In this document: one piece after another, positions 48,187-54,240 of the stretch
Layout of the letters: each line of letters begins with the position of its first letter
Numbering within the stretch: the first letter of the stretch is position 1
Origin: Streptomyces griseoaurantiacus
GTDB taxonomy: Bacteria; Actinomycetota; Actinomycetes; Streptomycetales; Streptomycetaceae
Reading direction: 5' to 3'
NCBI GenBank assembly: GCA_014656015.1
Contig: BNBP01000045.1
Coordinates: forward strand, 1-54,240
DNA: 54,240 nucleotides
Notes under the pieces: generated by a model
Told to the model about the DNA's origin: nothing
Seen by the model: only the letters and a program-made list of their open reading frames with translations
Database searches by the model: none
Program-made: the position numbers and the translations under genes

Positions 48187-49377
48187 TCAGATCCCCACGT
48201 AGTTCTCGGCGAAGTGGTCCTGGTGGCTGCGCATGTCCCGCAGGCTCATCAGCCGCGCGTGCTGCAGGCGGCGCAGGAAGACGGCGTCCTCGCCGTCCCC
48301 CACGGGCCCGTGCAGGAGGTTGATCATCCAGTGCGAGAACTCCTGCGCGTGCCAGATGCGCGGCAGGCACGCCTCGGAGTACCCGGCGAGCCCGCGCTCG
48401 TCGCCCCCGACCAGTGCGTCGGTCAGTGCCGCGGCCAGCGTCCGCGCGGTCATGACGGCGAGGTTGGCCCCCTTGGCGGCCGACGGGCTGATCAGGCTCG
48501 CGGCGTCGCCCGCCAGGAACAGCCGCCCGTACCGCATGGGGACGCTGACCGCCGAATTCAGGTCCACGGTCGTCCGTTCGAGGATCGGTCCCTCGCGCAG
48601 CGGACCGAACTCCTCGGTGCGCATCCTCGTCCGCAGCTCCTCCCAGACCCGCGCGTCGGTCCAGGCCTCGGGGTCCTCTCCGCGAGGCACCTGGAGGTAG
48701 AACCGGGTGACCGTGGCGGTGCGCGCCATGTGCCCGGCGAACCCGCGCTCGTGCACCGCGTAGGTCACCGCCTCCATGCTCGGCGGCGCCTGCGCGAGGA
48801 GCGCCAGCCATGTCACGCCGTGATGGCGGCGGAAGGACGTGGCCGCCCCGGCGGGCAGGGCCCGCAGCGCGGCCCCCCGCTGCCCGTCGCACCCGGCCAC
48901 GTACTCCCCGGTGAGGCGGTACGTGTCCTCGTCGGGGCCCAGGCAGTCGACGGAGGGGCTGTCGCCGTCGATGCCGTGCATCCCGGTGACCGTCGTGCCG
49001 AACCGGATGTCCCCGCCCCGGCCCAGGAACTCGGCGATCAGGTCCGTCACCAGGAACTGCTGCGGATACACGGTGAGGACCTGCCGCTGCCCCAGCTCGC
49101 CGTAGTTCAGCTCGAACTGCCCGTGCTCACCGCGGAACGCGCAGGTCCCGTGGCTCTGCCCCTTCGCGAGCAGCCCGCTCGCCAGCCCGTGCTCCTCCAG
49201 GACGCGGACACTGGCCGGTGCGAGGAACCCCGCCCGGCCGCGCTGCTCCACGTAGGCGCGGGCCTGCCGCTCCACGATCACGCAGTCGATGCCCGCGGCC
49301 CGCAGCATGTTCCCGAGCACCAGACCGGCGGGCCCGGCTCCGACGATCACTACCTGAGTCCGCTGGGTCAGTGGCAC
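48187..49377 (-). CDS. pobA: FAD-dependent 4-hydroxybenzoate 3-monooxygenase-like hydroxylase
   Basis: A 396-aa class A flavoprotein hydroxylase. GTG 49377 follows GGGGGAGTTCACG, and PLTQRTQVVIVGAGPAGLVLGNMLRAAG gives the GxGxxG dinucleotide motif. DCVIVERQARAYVEQRGRAGFLAPASVRVLEEHGL, the DG-like YVAGCDGQRGAALRAL, and RLFLAGDAASLISPSAAKGANLAVMTA (GD motif) follow. The length is close to PobA (about 394 aa). It hydroxylates 4-hydroxybenzoate to protocatechuate using NAD(P)H and oxygen, if the substrate assignment is right. A CAATTG-type repeat sits just upstream. Confidence 0.82.
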   Translation of the reverse strand: MPLTQRTQVVIVGAGPAGLVLGNMLRAAGIDCVIVERQARAYVEQRGRAGFLAPASVRVLEEHGLASGLLAKGQSHGTCAFRGEHGQFELNYGELGQRQVLTVYPQQFLVTDLIAEFLGRGGDIRFGTTVTGMHGIDGDSPSVDCLGPDEDTYRLTGEYVAGCDGQRGAALRALPAGAATSFRRHHGVTWLALLAQAPPSMEAVTYAVHERGFAGHMARTATVTRFYLQVPRGEDPEAWTDARVWEELRTRMRTEEFGPLREGPILERTTVDLNSAVSVPMRYGRLFLAGDAASLISPSAAKGANLAVMTARTLAAALTDALVGGDERGLAGYSEACLPRIWHAQEFSHWMINLLHGPVGDGEDAVFLRRLQHARLMSLRDMRSHQDHFAENYVGI

Positions 49378-49389
49378 CGTGAACTCCCC

Positions 49390-49407
49390 CAATTGTCATA
49401 CCAATTG
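49390..49407. promoter_or_regulatory. CAATTG inverted repeat upstream of the pobA-like gene
   Basis: CAATTG-TCATAC-CAATTG places two palindromic hexamers 12 bp apart, immediately upstream of the hydroxylase ribosome binding site. It could be an operator for the linked LysR or another regulator. Confidence 0.4.
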
Positions 49408-49495
49408 ACTCGCCAGCGTAGCCGCGGCCCCCGTGAGGGTCGGGTAAGGGGTCGGGTAAAGGGCCGGGCACATGGGCCGGACGGCCCCTGCGGGC

Positions 49496-50059
49496 CTACA
49501 GAAAGGTCTTCGCCTCCTGACGCACCAGGGCGGCGAAGTCGTCGTACCGCTCGGGAACCTCACCCGAGCCGGCCCACCAGTCGTACGCGGTGCACTCCCC
49601 GTCCTCCCCGGCACCGTCCACGTGCAGCAGCCACCAGCAGCCGCTGCCGCCGTCGTCCTGGCCTATCAGCACGCACCGCTTGAGGACGGCGAGGTACTCC
49701 TCGAAGTACTCGGGCCCCGCCCACGCCTCGATGAGCCCCTCATCGAGGTCGGTGAACCAGCCGATGCTCTCGAGCGGGAACAGATCGACAGGCCCGACGT
49801 ACTCCCAGCCGTTGCTGACCTTGAGGAAGTTCCGGTACGAGGGAGGAAGCCGCACCCCGAGCCGCTTCTCGACGGCCACGATCGCCTCCTCGCTCGCCGG
49901 CTGAGCACCGGCCCAGCCGGCCTCCCACCGCTCCGGGCTCATGGCCGGCGTGCCCTCCTCGACCGCCGCACGGACGTAGGCCGACTCTAAGATGTTCGTG
50001 TTGTGCTCCTCGAGGAACGCGCGCCATTCCTCGACGGTCAGGGGAGAGGGGGCTGCCAT
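49496..50059 (-). CDS. SMI1/KNR4 (SUKH) family protein
   Basis: A 187-aa protein with ATG start 50059 behind CGGAGTTCAGC. The SUKH core is ASEEAIVAVEKRLGVRLPPSYRNFLKVSNGWEYVG, then LFPLESIGWFTDLDE and CVLIGQDDGGSGCWWLL. SUKH proteins are immunity factors in contact-dependent toxin systems, and some act as general regulators. There is no toxin gene next to it. It may be a stand-alone immunity gene. Confidence 0.85.
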   Translation of the reverse strand: MAAPSPLTVEEWRAFLEEHNTNILESAYVRAAVEEGTPAMSPERWEAGWAGAQPASEEAIVAVEKRLGVRLPPSYRNFLKVSNGWEYVGPVDLFPLESIGWFTDLDEGLIEAWAGPEYFEEYLAVLKRCVLIGQDDGGSGCWWLLHVDGAGEDGECTAYDWWAGSGEVPERYDDFAALVRQEAKTFL

Positions 50060-50198
50060 GGCTGAACTCCGTGGGTCGCTCGCACAATTCAAGTTCCGCA
50101 CAGACTCACACGCCCCACTGACAACGAGGGATCGTCCGGCCGACCGCCGCAGGGCGACGCTCACGGGCGGCGCGAGCGTGTCCGGACGGCCGCCCTCG

Positions 50199-50369
50199 TC
50201 ACGCGAGGGCACCCTCGACGAGGGCGACGGCCGCGCGGGGGCCGTCGACCCGGAGCACGAGGCGCGCGTACCGCTCGTCGGCGAGTTCGACCACGATGGC
50301 CTTCGACGGGCCCCTGACCTCCCGGAAGACCTTCTCGCCGCCCTGGTGGAACGTGCCGGCGGTGATCAC
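50199..50369 (-). CDS. Short conserved-looking protein (56 aa)
   Basis: A 56-codon frame starting GTG 50369 behind CGGAGTTCGCCCGGG and ending TGA at 50199. The translation VITAGTFHQGGEKVFREVRG, then PSKAIVVELADERYARLVLRV, DGPRAAVALVEGALA, is a compact alpha/beta pattern with clean coding bias. I recall similar Streptomyces peptides. It lies between the SUKH gene and the divergent YqeY-like gene. The function is unknown. Confidence 0.65.
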   Translation of the reverse strand: MITAGTFHQGGEKVFREVRGPSKAIVVELADERYARLVLRVDGPRAAVALVEGALA

Positions 50370-50420
50370 CCCGGGCGAACTCCGTTGTAGGGCCCGGACC
50401 CCCGACCGTAGGGTCCACCC

Positions 50421-50786
50421 ATGTCCCTACGTCCCCGCATGCGCCAGGCCCTCCCCGAAGCGATGCGCGCCCGCGACAAGGCCGCCGTCAGCGCCCTGCG
50501 CTCCACACTCGCCGCCCTGGACAACGCGGAGGCGGTGCCGCTGGACGAGTCCGCGACGCCCGGTCCGGCCATCGAGCAGACCCCGACCGGCGCCGGAGCC
50601 ACCGAGGCCGCCCGCCGCGAACTGAGCGAGCACACCGTGGCCGGCATCGTCCGCGCCGAAGCCGAGGAACGCCTGGAGGCCGCCGCCCAGCTCACGTCCC
50701 CCGCCCACACCGCCCGGGCGACCCGCCTCCGCACGGAGGCGGCGGTACTGCTACGCCTGCTGGACGAGCAGGACGGCACCCCGTGA
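50421..50786 (+). CDS. GatB/YqeY-like domain protein
   Basis: A 121-aa helical protein with ATG start 50421. It has RPRMRQALPEAMRARDKAAVSALRSTLAALDNAEAVPLDE at the N-terminus and then ELSEHTVAGIVRAEAEERLEAAAQL with RATRLRTEAAVLLRLL. The YqeY domain is related to the tRNA-binding tail of GatB. The role of stand-alone YqeY proteins is unknown. Confidence 0.85.
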   Translation: MSLRPRMRQALPEAMRARDKAAVSALRSTLAALDNAEAVPLDESATPGPAIEQTPTGAGATEAARRELSEHTVAGIVRAEAEERLEAAAQLTSPAHTARATRLRTEAAVLLRLLDEQDGTP

Positions 50787-50834
50787 CACCCGACTCCCCG
50801 CCGCGACCACGGCGACGGGGGCCGGGCCTGCCGG

Positions 50835-51941
50835 TCAGTCGAGGAGGGCGATGCGGACGGCTCGCTCGACGTGGGCGGCGGTGTTGGCGTGGCCTCCGGC
50901 GTTGGGGTGGACCAGGGTGACCCGCTTGTTGTAGAGGGCGCAGTTCAGCAGGGTGCCGGGGACCTTGGCGGGCCAGTAGTCGGCGGCGTCACCGCAGATT
51001 CCCTCGACCCACTTGGTGTCCGCGGGCTGGCAGACGTCATGGCCGACGCTGGAGGAGTACACGTCGACGTAGCGGTCTCCGAAGAACGAGGAGACCTGCT
51101 GGATCATGGCGTTCAGCCGCTCGAGGACGCTCTCACGGAGCCAGTCGACGTCCGCGTGCTTGATCGCGCCCAGTTCGGTGTACAACGCGCGGTTGCAGTC
51201 TGTGCCCTGCTCCGGCAGGACGGCCGGATAGCCGACGGTGATCACCTTGGCGTAGGGCGCGGTCTCGTGCACCTTGGCCAGCATGTGGATGTACTCGTCC
51301 TGGACCCTGGCGAGCTTGTTCTGGATGCTCTCCTCCCCGTCGGGGGGACTGGTGTAGTACTCGCGGCACGACTTGCCGGGCGTCGCGCCCAGTTCGAGGC
51401 ACTTGAGGAGCATGCCCCCGAAGGGCAGGCTGTTGCCGCCGACGCCGATGGTGACGACGTCGGTCTCGTTGTTGAGGCCCGCCCGCTTGACCTGCGGGTC
51501 CACCGCGGGCCAGCCTCCGGCGGGAGGCTCGACCGGGCTGATCGGTGTCTGCTTCGTGCTGTGGATGTCGGTGATCGTGGCGTTGCCACAGCTGACGTTG
51601 GTCAGGTGGACGTACTTGCCCGGCGGGAACTCGTCGAGCTCCCGCTCGACCAGGCCGGGATAGGCGTCGCTGGTGCGATCACAGCCGTCCCGCGACGCAT
51701 CGCCGAGCGGGGGCTGCGGCTCCCCGACGAACCCGCCAGCGGTGTACGAGTCCCCCAGCGCGGCCCACTCGTACTGATCGGCCGCCCCGGCGGAACCCGC
51801 GGGCACCAACACGGACACCGCCAGCGCGAGCCCCACAGCCAACGCCCCCGTCCGCCGACGGCACGCGAGCCGCCGCACGACTTCCCGACGACGAACCGGC
51901 AGGGCGAGGGCCGCCAACCGCCCCATAGACGATGAACGCAT
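50835..51941 (-). CDS. Secreted SGNH/GDSL hydrolase (lipase-like)
   Basis: A 368-aa protein with ATG start 51941 behind GGAGAG. A long signal peptide (RRRTGALAVGLALAVSVLVPAGSAGAA) is followed by ALGDSYTAGG (nucleophile Ser), VTIGVGGNSLPFGG and LVHPNAGGHANTAAH (catalytic Asp/His region). Several Cys residues (RDGCDRT, SCGNAT, GKSCREY, TDCNRA, DVCQPAD, GICGDA, LNCALY) suggest disulfides. The pattern matches the secreted lipase/esterase group of Streptomyces. The substrate is unknown. Confidence 0.9.
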   Translation of the reverse strand: MRSSSMGRLAALALPVRRREVVRRLACRRRTGALAVGLALAVSVLVPAGSAGAADQYEWAALGDSYTAGGFVGEPQPPLGDASRDGCDRTSDAYPGLVERELDEFPPGKYVHLTNVSCGNATITDIHSTKQTPISPVEPPAGGWPAVDPQVKRAGLNNETDVVTIGVGGNSLPFGGMLLKCLELGATPGKSCREYYTSPPDGEESIQNKLARVQDEYIHMLAKVHETAPYAKVITVGYPAVLPEQGTDCNRALYTELGAIKHADVDWLRESVLERLNAMIQQVSSFFGDRYVDVYSSSVGHDVCQPADTKWVEGICGDAADYWPAKVPGTLLNCALYNKRVTLVHPNAGGHANTAAHVERAVRIALLD

Positions 51942-52479
51942 CCGAACTCTCCGTTCACTATTGGTAGTCGGATGACTACGGAGTGAAGGTAAGCGGGTGC
52001 ACACGGCAACCGGCCGCTCCCACCGGCCAAACCACCCGGGCGACTTGCACCGAGGCTCCACCCCGCACGAAGTGCGCCGGGTGGCCGCCTCCTGTATCCA
52101 TGGCCCCGGCGCCTGGCAACGGTGAGTCGCGCCGTCCGGCGCCCCCCCCGCCGCCCGGCTCCGTGGTGCATTTGGAGATGTGCGACCCCTACGACATTGA
52201 CTACGAACGCGGTCCGTTCGCCGACTGGCGCGCGGGCTACCGCTACAACCCCGAGAACCGGTCGCCGTAGTGGCGACCATCGCTCGGCCCCGTTCAGGAA
52301 ACCTCCGGTTCACGTACTCCGTTGGCGAGCCTCCGGGGACGCGATGGTGTCCGGCAGTAGCGAGCTGAGGCGAAGCCTCGCTTGCTGCAGCTGAGGGCTG
52401 AAGAGGCCCCTCAGCGAACCGAGTTGTGTGGGAAGCTTCTCAACGTTGAGAGCCGTTGGTCTGCGTGAGGGAGAAGAGG
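51942..52479. other. Transition gap into the low-GC island
   Basis: A 538-bp stretch whose GC content falls sharply near 52280-52480. It holds the SGNH promoter, a possible 56-aa ORF at 52100-52270, and a hairpin at 52390-52415 (gctgaggg / ccctcagc) before the DUF262 gene. The left boundary of the island is probably here. Confidence 0.4.
52100..52270 (+). CDS. Doubtful 56-aa ORF
   Basis: ATG 52100 opens MAPAPGNGESRRPAPPPPPG, with VVHLEMCDPYDIDYERGPFADWRAGYRYNPE further on. The C-terminal half looks like coding sequence, and an 8-C run lies early in the frame. There is no ribosome binding site and no recognised family. Confidence 0.3.
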   Translation: MAPAPGNGESRRPAPPPPPGSVVHLEMCDPYDIDYERGPFADWRAGYRYNPENRSP

Positions 52480-53691
52480 ATGTCCGACTACGAGGACGCT
52501 GGGTGGGACGACCTTGACGGAGAAGAAAATGATGCTTCAGAAAGTGTCACCTCAGACGATGTGACTCGCGCAGTGGTGACGGACACTGACTGGACAACGG
52601 AAACGATTCTCAGTCAGCTTCGGCGAGGCAATATTCAATTGAATCCTCGTTTCCAACGACGCGATGCTTGGAATAAGCCTCGAAAGAGTAAGTTCATTGA
52701 ATCACTCATCCTCGGACTTCCCATTCCGCAAATCGTGTTGGCCGAAGACAAAAGGCGTCGCGGAAAGTTCATCGTTCTGGATGGAAAGCAGCGGCTTCTT
52801 GCGTTGAGGCAGTTCGCTGCAGGGTCGAGTTTCGCTGCGGCCGAAGAAGAGGATGGGTTCAAGGGGTTTTCGCTCACGGGTCTCGAAGTGCGTGAGGATC
52901 TCAGGCTCGCGACGTTGCGGAAAATGGAAAAGGAAGTCGATTATATTGATGACCTCAATGCCTTCCTGAATGAAACCATTAGGACGGTTGTCGTTCGCCG
53001 CTGGCCTAACGAAGATTTCCTCAATCTGGTCTTTCTTCGGCTCAATACTGGCAGTGTCAAGCTTTCACCCCAGGAGTTGCGTCAAGCCCTCCACCCCGGT
53101 GACTTCACTGACTATCTTGACGATGCTGCGAGCGAGAGTGAGTGCCTCCGGCGTGCGCTGCGGATCAAGAAGCCGGATTTCCGTATGCGCGACGTTGAAG
53201 TGCTGCTGCGTTATTTTGCATTCCAATACAAGCTTGAGGAGTACACAGGAAATCTGAAAAGATTCCTAGATGACACTGTCAACGAGCTAAATGAACGTTG
53301 GGACAGTGGTGCGCAAAACATCAAGCAGGCAGGTGACAACTGTAATAGGGCAATCGAGACAACCTTCGAAGTTTTCGGGGACAATGCTTTCTTTCGTTGG
53401 TCGGAAGGAGGCTACGAGGGGCGTTTCAATCGAGCCGTTTTCGATATTATGACCTACTACTTCAGTAGCGAAAAAGTGCGGAACGCCGCTCGGGAAAATA
53501 AGGACAAGGTCGAGAGGGCCTTCCAGCGGTTGTGTGATCGAAATGCTCGATTTGTTGAGTCGATCCAAACGACCACTAAAACTCCGCTGGCTACGCATCG
53601 CCGACTTTCCCTGTGGGGGGCTGAACTGGCGGACGCCTTGGCCATCGATATCGCCCTGCCTGGGTTCCAAGAGAACCGTATCGTGCTGTAG
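52480..53691 (+). CDS. DUF262 (GmrSD/ParB-like) protein of a putative defense pair
   Basis: A 403-aa protein with ATG start 52480 behind gagggagaagagg. DUF262 motifs are clear: IQLNPRFQRRDAWNKPRKSKFIESLILGLPIPQIVL and FIVLDGKQRLLALRQF (DGQQR-type nucleotide-binding motif). FLNLVFLRLNTGSVKLSPQELRQAL and a long helical C-terminus follow. DUF262 is the GmrS-type domain of type IV restriction systems and occurs in many defense loci. AT-rich codons set it apart from the rest of the window. The HEPN-like gene begins 12 bp downstream, so the two are co-expressed. Confidence 0.88.
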   Translation: MSDYEDAGWDDLDGEENDASESVTSDDVTRAVVTDTDWTTETILSQLRRGNIQLNPRFQRRDAWNKPRKSKFIESLILGLPIPQIVLAEDKRRRGKFIVLDGKQRLLALRQFAAGSSFAAAEEEDGFKGFSLTGLEVREDLRLATLRKMEKEVDYIDDLNAFLNETIRTVVVRRWPNEDFLNLVFLRLNTGSVKLSPQELRQALHPGDFTDYLDDAASESECLRRALRIKKPDFRMRDVEVLLRYFAFQYKLEEYTGNLKRFLDDTVNELNERWDSGAQNIKQAGDNCNRAIETTFEVFGDNAFFRWSEGGYEGRFNRAVFDIMTYYFSSEKVRNAARENKDKVERAFQRLCDRNARFVESIQTTTKTPLATHRRLSLWGAELADALAIDIALPGFQENRIVL

Positions 53692-53702
53692 GGGTTGGAT
53701 CT

Positions 53703-54152
53703 ATGTCATCCAGGCGCTACAAGGAGCTGACTCGAAGAGTAACGGAGCTTCGTCAGCATCTCCTCCCGCGAACGTTCGACCCGACGGGCTCCTATTCTGC
53801 GCGCATCTATGAGCGTACGCGAGCTTTTCGAGTACTGTCGCATGCGGAGTTCGAGTCGTTTCTCGAAGATCGAGCCGTAGAAGTGGCTAATGCTGCCTTC
53901 TCCAAGTGGCGGGCGACAGGGGAAATGTCAGTCTGTCTGCTGGCCCTAGTTGCCCATGCGGAGGCTACCCATCCAATTCCGGCTAGCCTTAACGACACCA
54001 GCCAGAAGAAAAAGTTCTTGGATCTCGGTGCGCGTGTTGAGGCAGCCAAAAACGAACTTAATCGCTATGTGCGGACGCAGAATCATGGAATAAAAGAAAA
54101 AAATATACTACGCATATTACTGACCTTCAAAGCGTGGTGTCGTAGGGGCTGA
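53703..54152 (+). pseudogene. RiboL-PSP-HEPN-like nuclease, 3' end replaced by an insertion
   Basis: ATG 53703, 12 bp after the DUF262 stop. The 149 codons read LTRRVTELRQHLLPRTFDPTGSYSARIYERTRAFRVLSHAEFESFLEDRAVEV (HEPN N-terminal helices), then NRYVRTQNHGIKEKNILRILL. From there family members continue with a Pro-Ile/Val-Gly block and a final RxxxxH catalytic motif. Here the frame instead runs into TFKAWCRRG and stops. The IS630-type transposase start lies 32 bp past this stop, so the gene is probably disrupted and lacks its RNase active site. An in-frame TTA codon (54115-54117) is rare for Streptomyces. The family assignment is from motif memory. Confidence 0.65.
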
Positions 54153-54240
54153 CGCCTCATGATCCCTGCGGTATGCCGACCGCATGAGGTATGCGCAAGG
54201 GGGCGGACTGACCGACGAACGGCGGTCCTTCCGCGAGAGG
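54118..54240 (+). mobile_element. Left end of an IS630-type insertion sequence (continues beyond window)
   Basis: The junction is inferred from the abrupt end of HEPN homology near 54118-54122. A hairpin pair cctcatg (54155-54161) / catgagg (54183-54189) precedes the transposase start. Terminal repeats and a TA target duplication cannot be shown because the other end is outside the window. Confidence 0.5.
54184..54240 (+). CDS. IS630-type transposase, N-terminus only
   Basis: ATG 54184 opens MRYAQGGGLTDERRSFRER and the frame runs off the right edge. MRYxxGGGLTxxxRxxRE is the opening I recall for Streptomyces IS630-family transposases, which next carry a winged helix-turn-helix. Only 19 codons are visible. 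Confidence 0.6.
   Translation, partial: MRYAQGGGLTDERRSFRER

Overview
The window is a high-GC actinobacterial chromosome segment, almost certainly Streptomyces. The signs are strong G/C bias at third codon positions, GTG and TTG starts behind good GGAGG-type ribosome binding sites, DasR (dre) boxes at a GlcNAc PTS locus, and neighbourhoods such as clpS-DUF2017, mec-cysO-cysM, rph and nagF/nagE. From memory, 1-34 kb follows the core gene order around SCO2890-SCO2920 of S. coelicolor. No database could be searched, so family names rest on motifs and remembered homologues.

Layout. (1) 0-6 kb: two RDD-family membrane proteins flank a lower-GC divergent gene (825-1526). That gene has the GNAAV/VQR leader typical of cargo of extracellular contractile injection systems (eCIS) and a C-terminal domain with a CheD/CNF1-like Cys-His pair. 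A secreted M6 metalloprotease follows. (2) 6-14 kb: NAD salvage (pncA, pncB) with a perfect palindrome upstream of pncB, clpS and its DUF2017 partner, an amino-acid permease, and a cysteine locus. The cysteine locus has a JAMM protease (mec), an apparently leaderless Cys-ended leader peptide, the sulfur carrier cysO and O-phosphoserine sulfhydrylase cysM. (3) 14-21 kb: RNase PH, GlcNAc PTS genes under three dre sites, a metallo-beta-lactamase-fold enzyme, a membrane-anchored PemK/MazF-like protein, rdgB, tRNA-Leu(UAG), an HNH endonuclease with four internal repeats, a GroES-like protein and bcp. (4) 22-35 kb: a bifunctional penicillin-binding protein with large low-complexity tails, DUF5701, DUF1707, two-domain and membrane proteins, an SGNH hydrolase, DUF445, a lipoprotein carrying 66-bp tandem repeats, an MFS transporter and a GlxA-type regulator.

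(5) 35.6-40 kb is a decayed accessory stretch: an internally deleted recombinase-like remnant, a frameshifted aldo/keto-reductase fragment containing a 7-bp repeat, a carboxyethyl-ornithine-synthase-like gene, a 700-bp region with no convincing gene, a small membrane protein and a STAS anti-anti-sigma factor. (6) 40-52 kb: Hsp20 behind a near-consensus promoter, DUF2267, a CPBP protease, PhzF-like, VOC and alpha/beta-hydrolase enzymes, a LysR / NAD-dependent oxidoreductase / 4-hydroxybenzoate hydroxylase-like run, a SUKH protein, a 56-aa conserved-looking gene, a YqeY-like protein and a secreted SGNH lipase-like enzyme. (7) 52.4-54.2 kb: a low-GC island with a DUF262 (GmrSD-like) gene and a RiboL-PSP-HEPN-like gene. 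The HEPN gene is cut short where an IS630-type transposase begins at the right edge.

The strongest candidates for new biology are the putative eCIS-delivered glutamine deamidase, the DUF262-HEPN pair interrupted by an insertion sequence, the cysteine leader peptide with a CysO that ends in GG plus two residues, and the four-repeat HNH protein beside tRNA-Leu.
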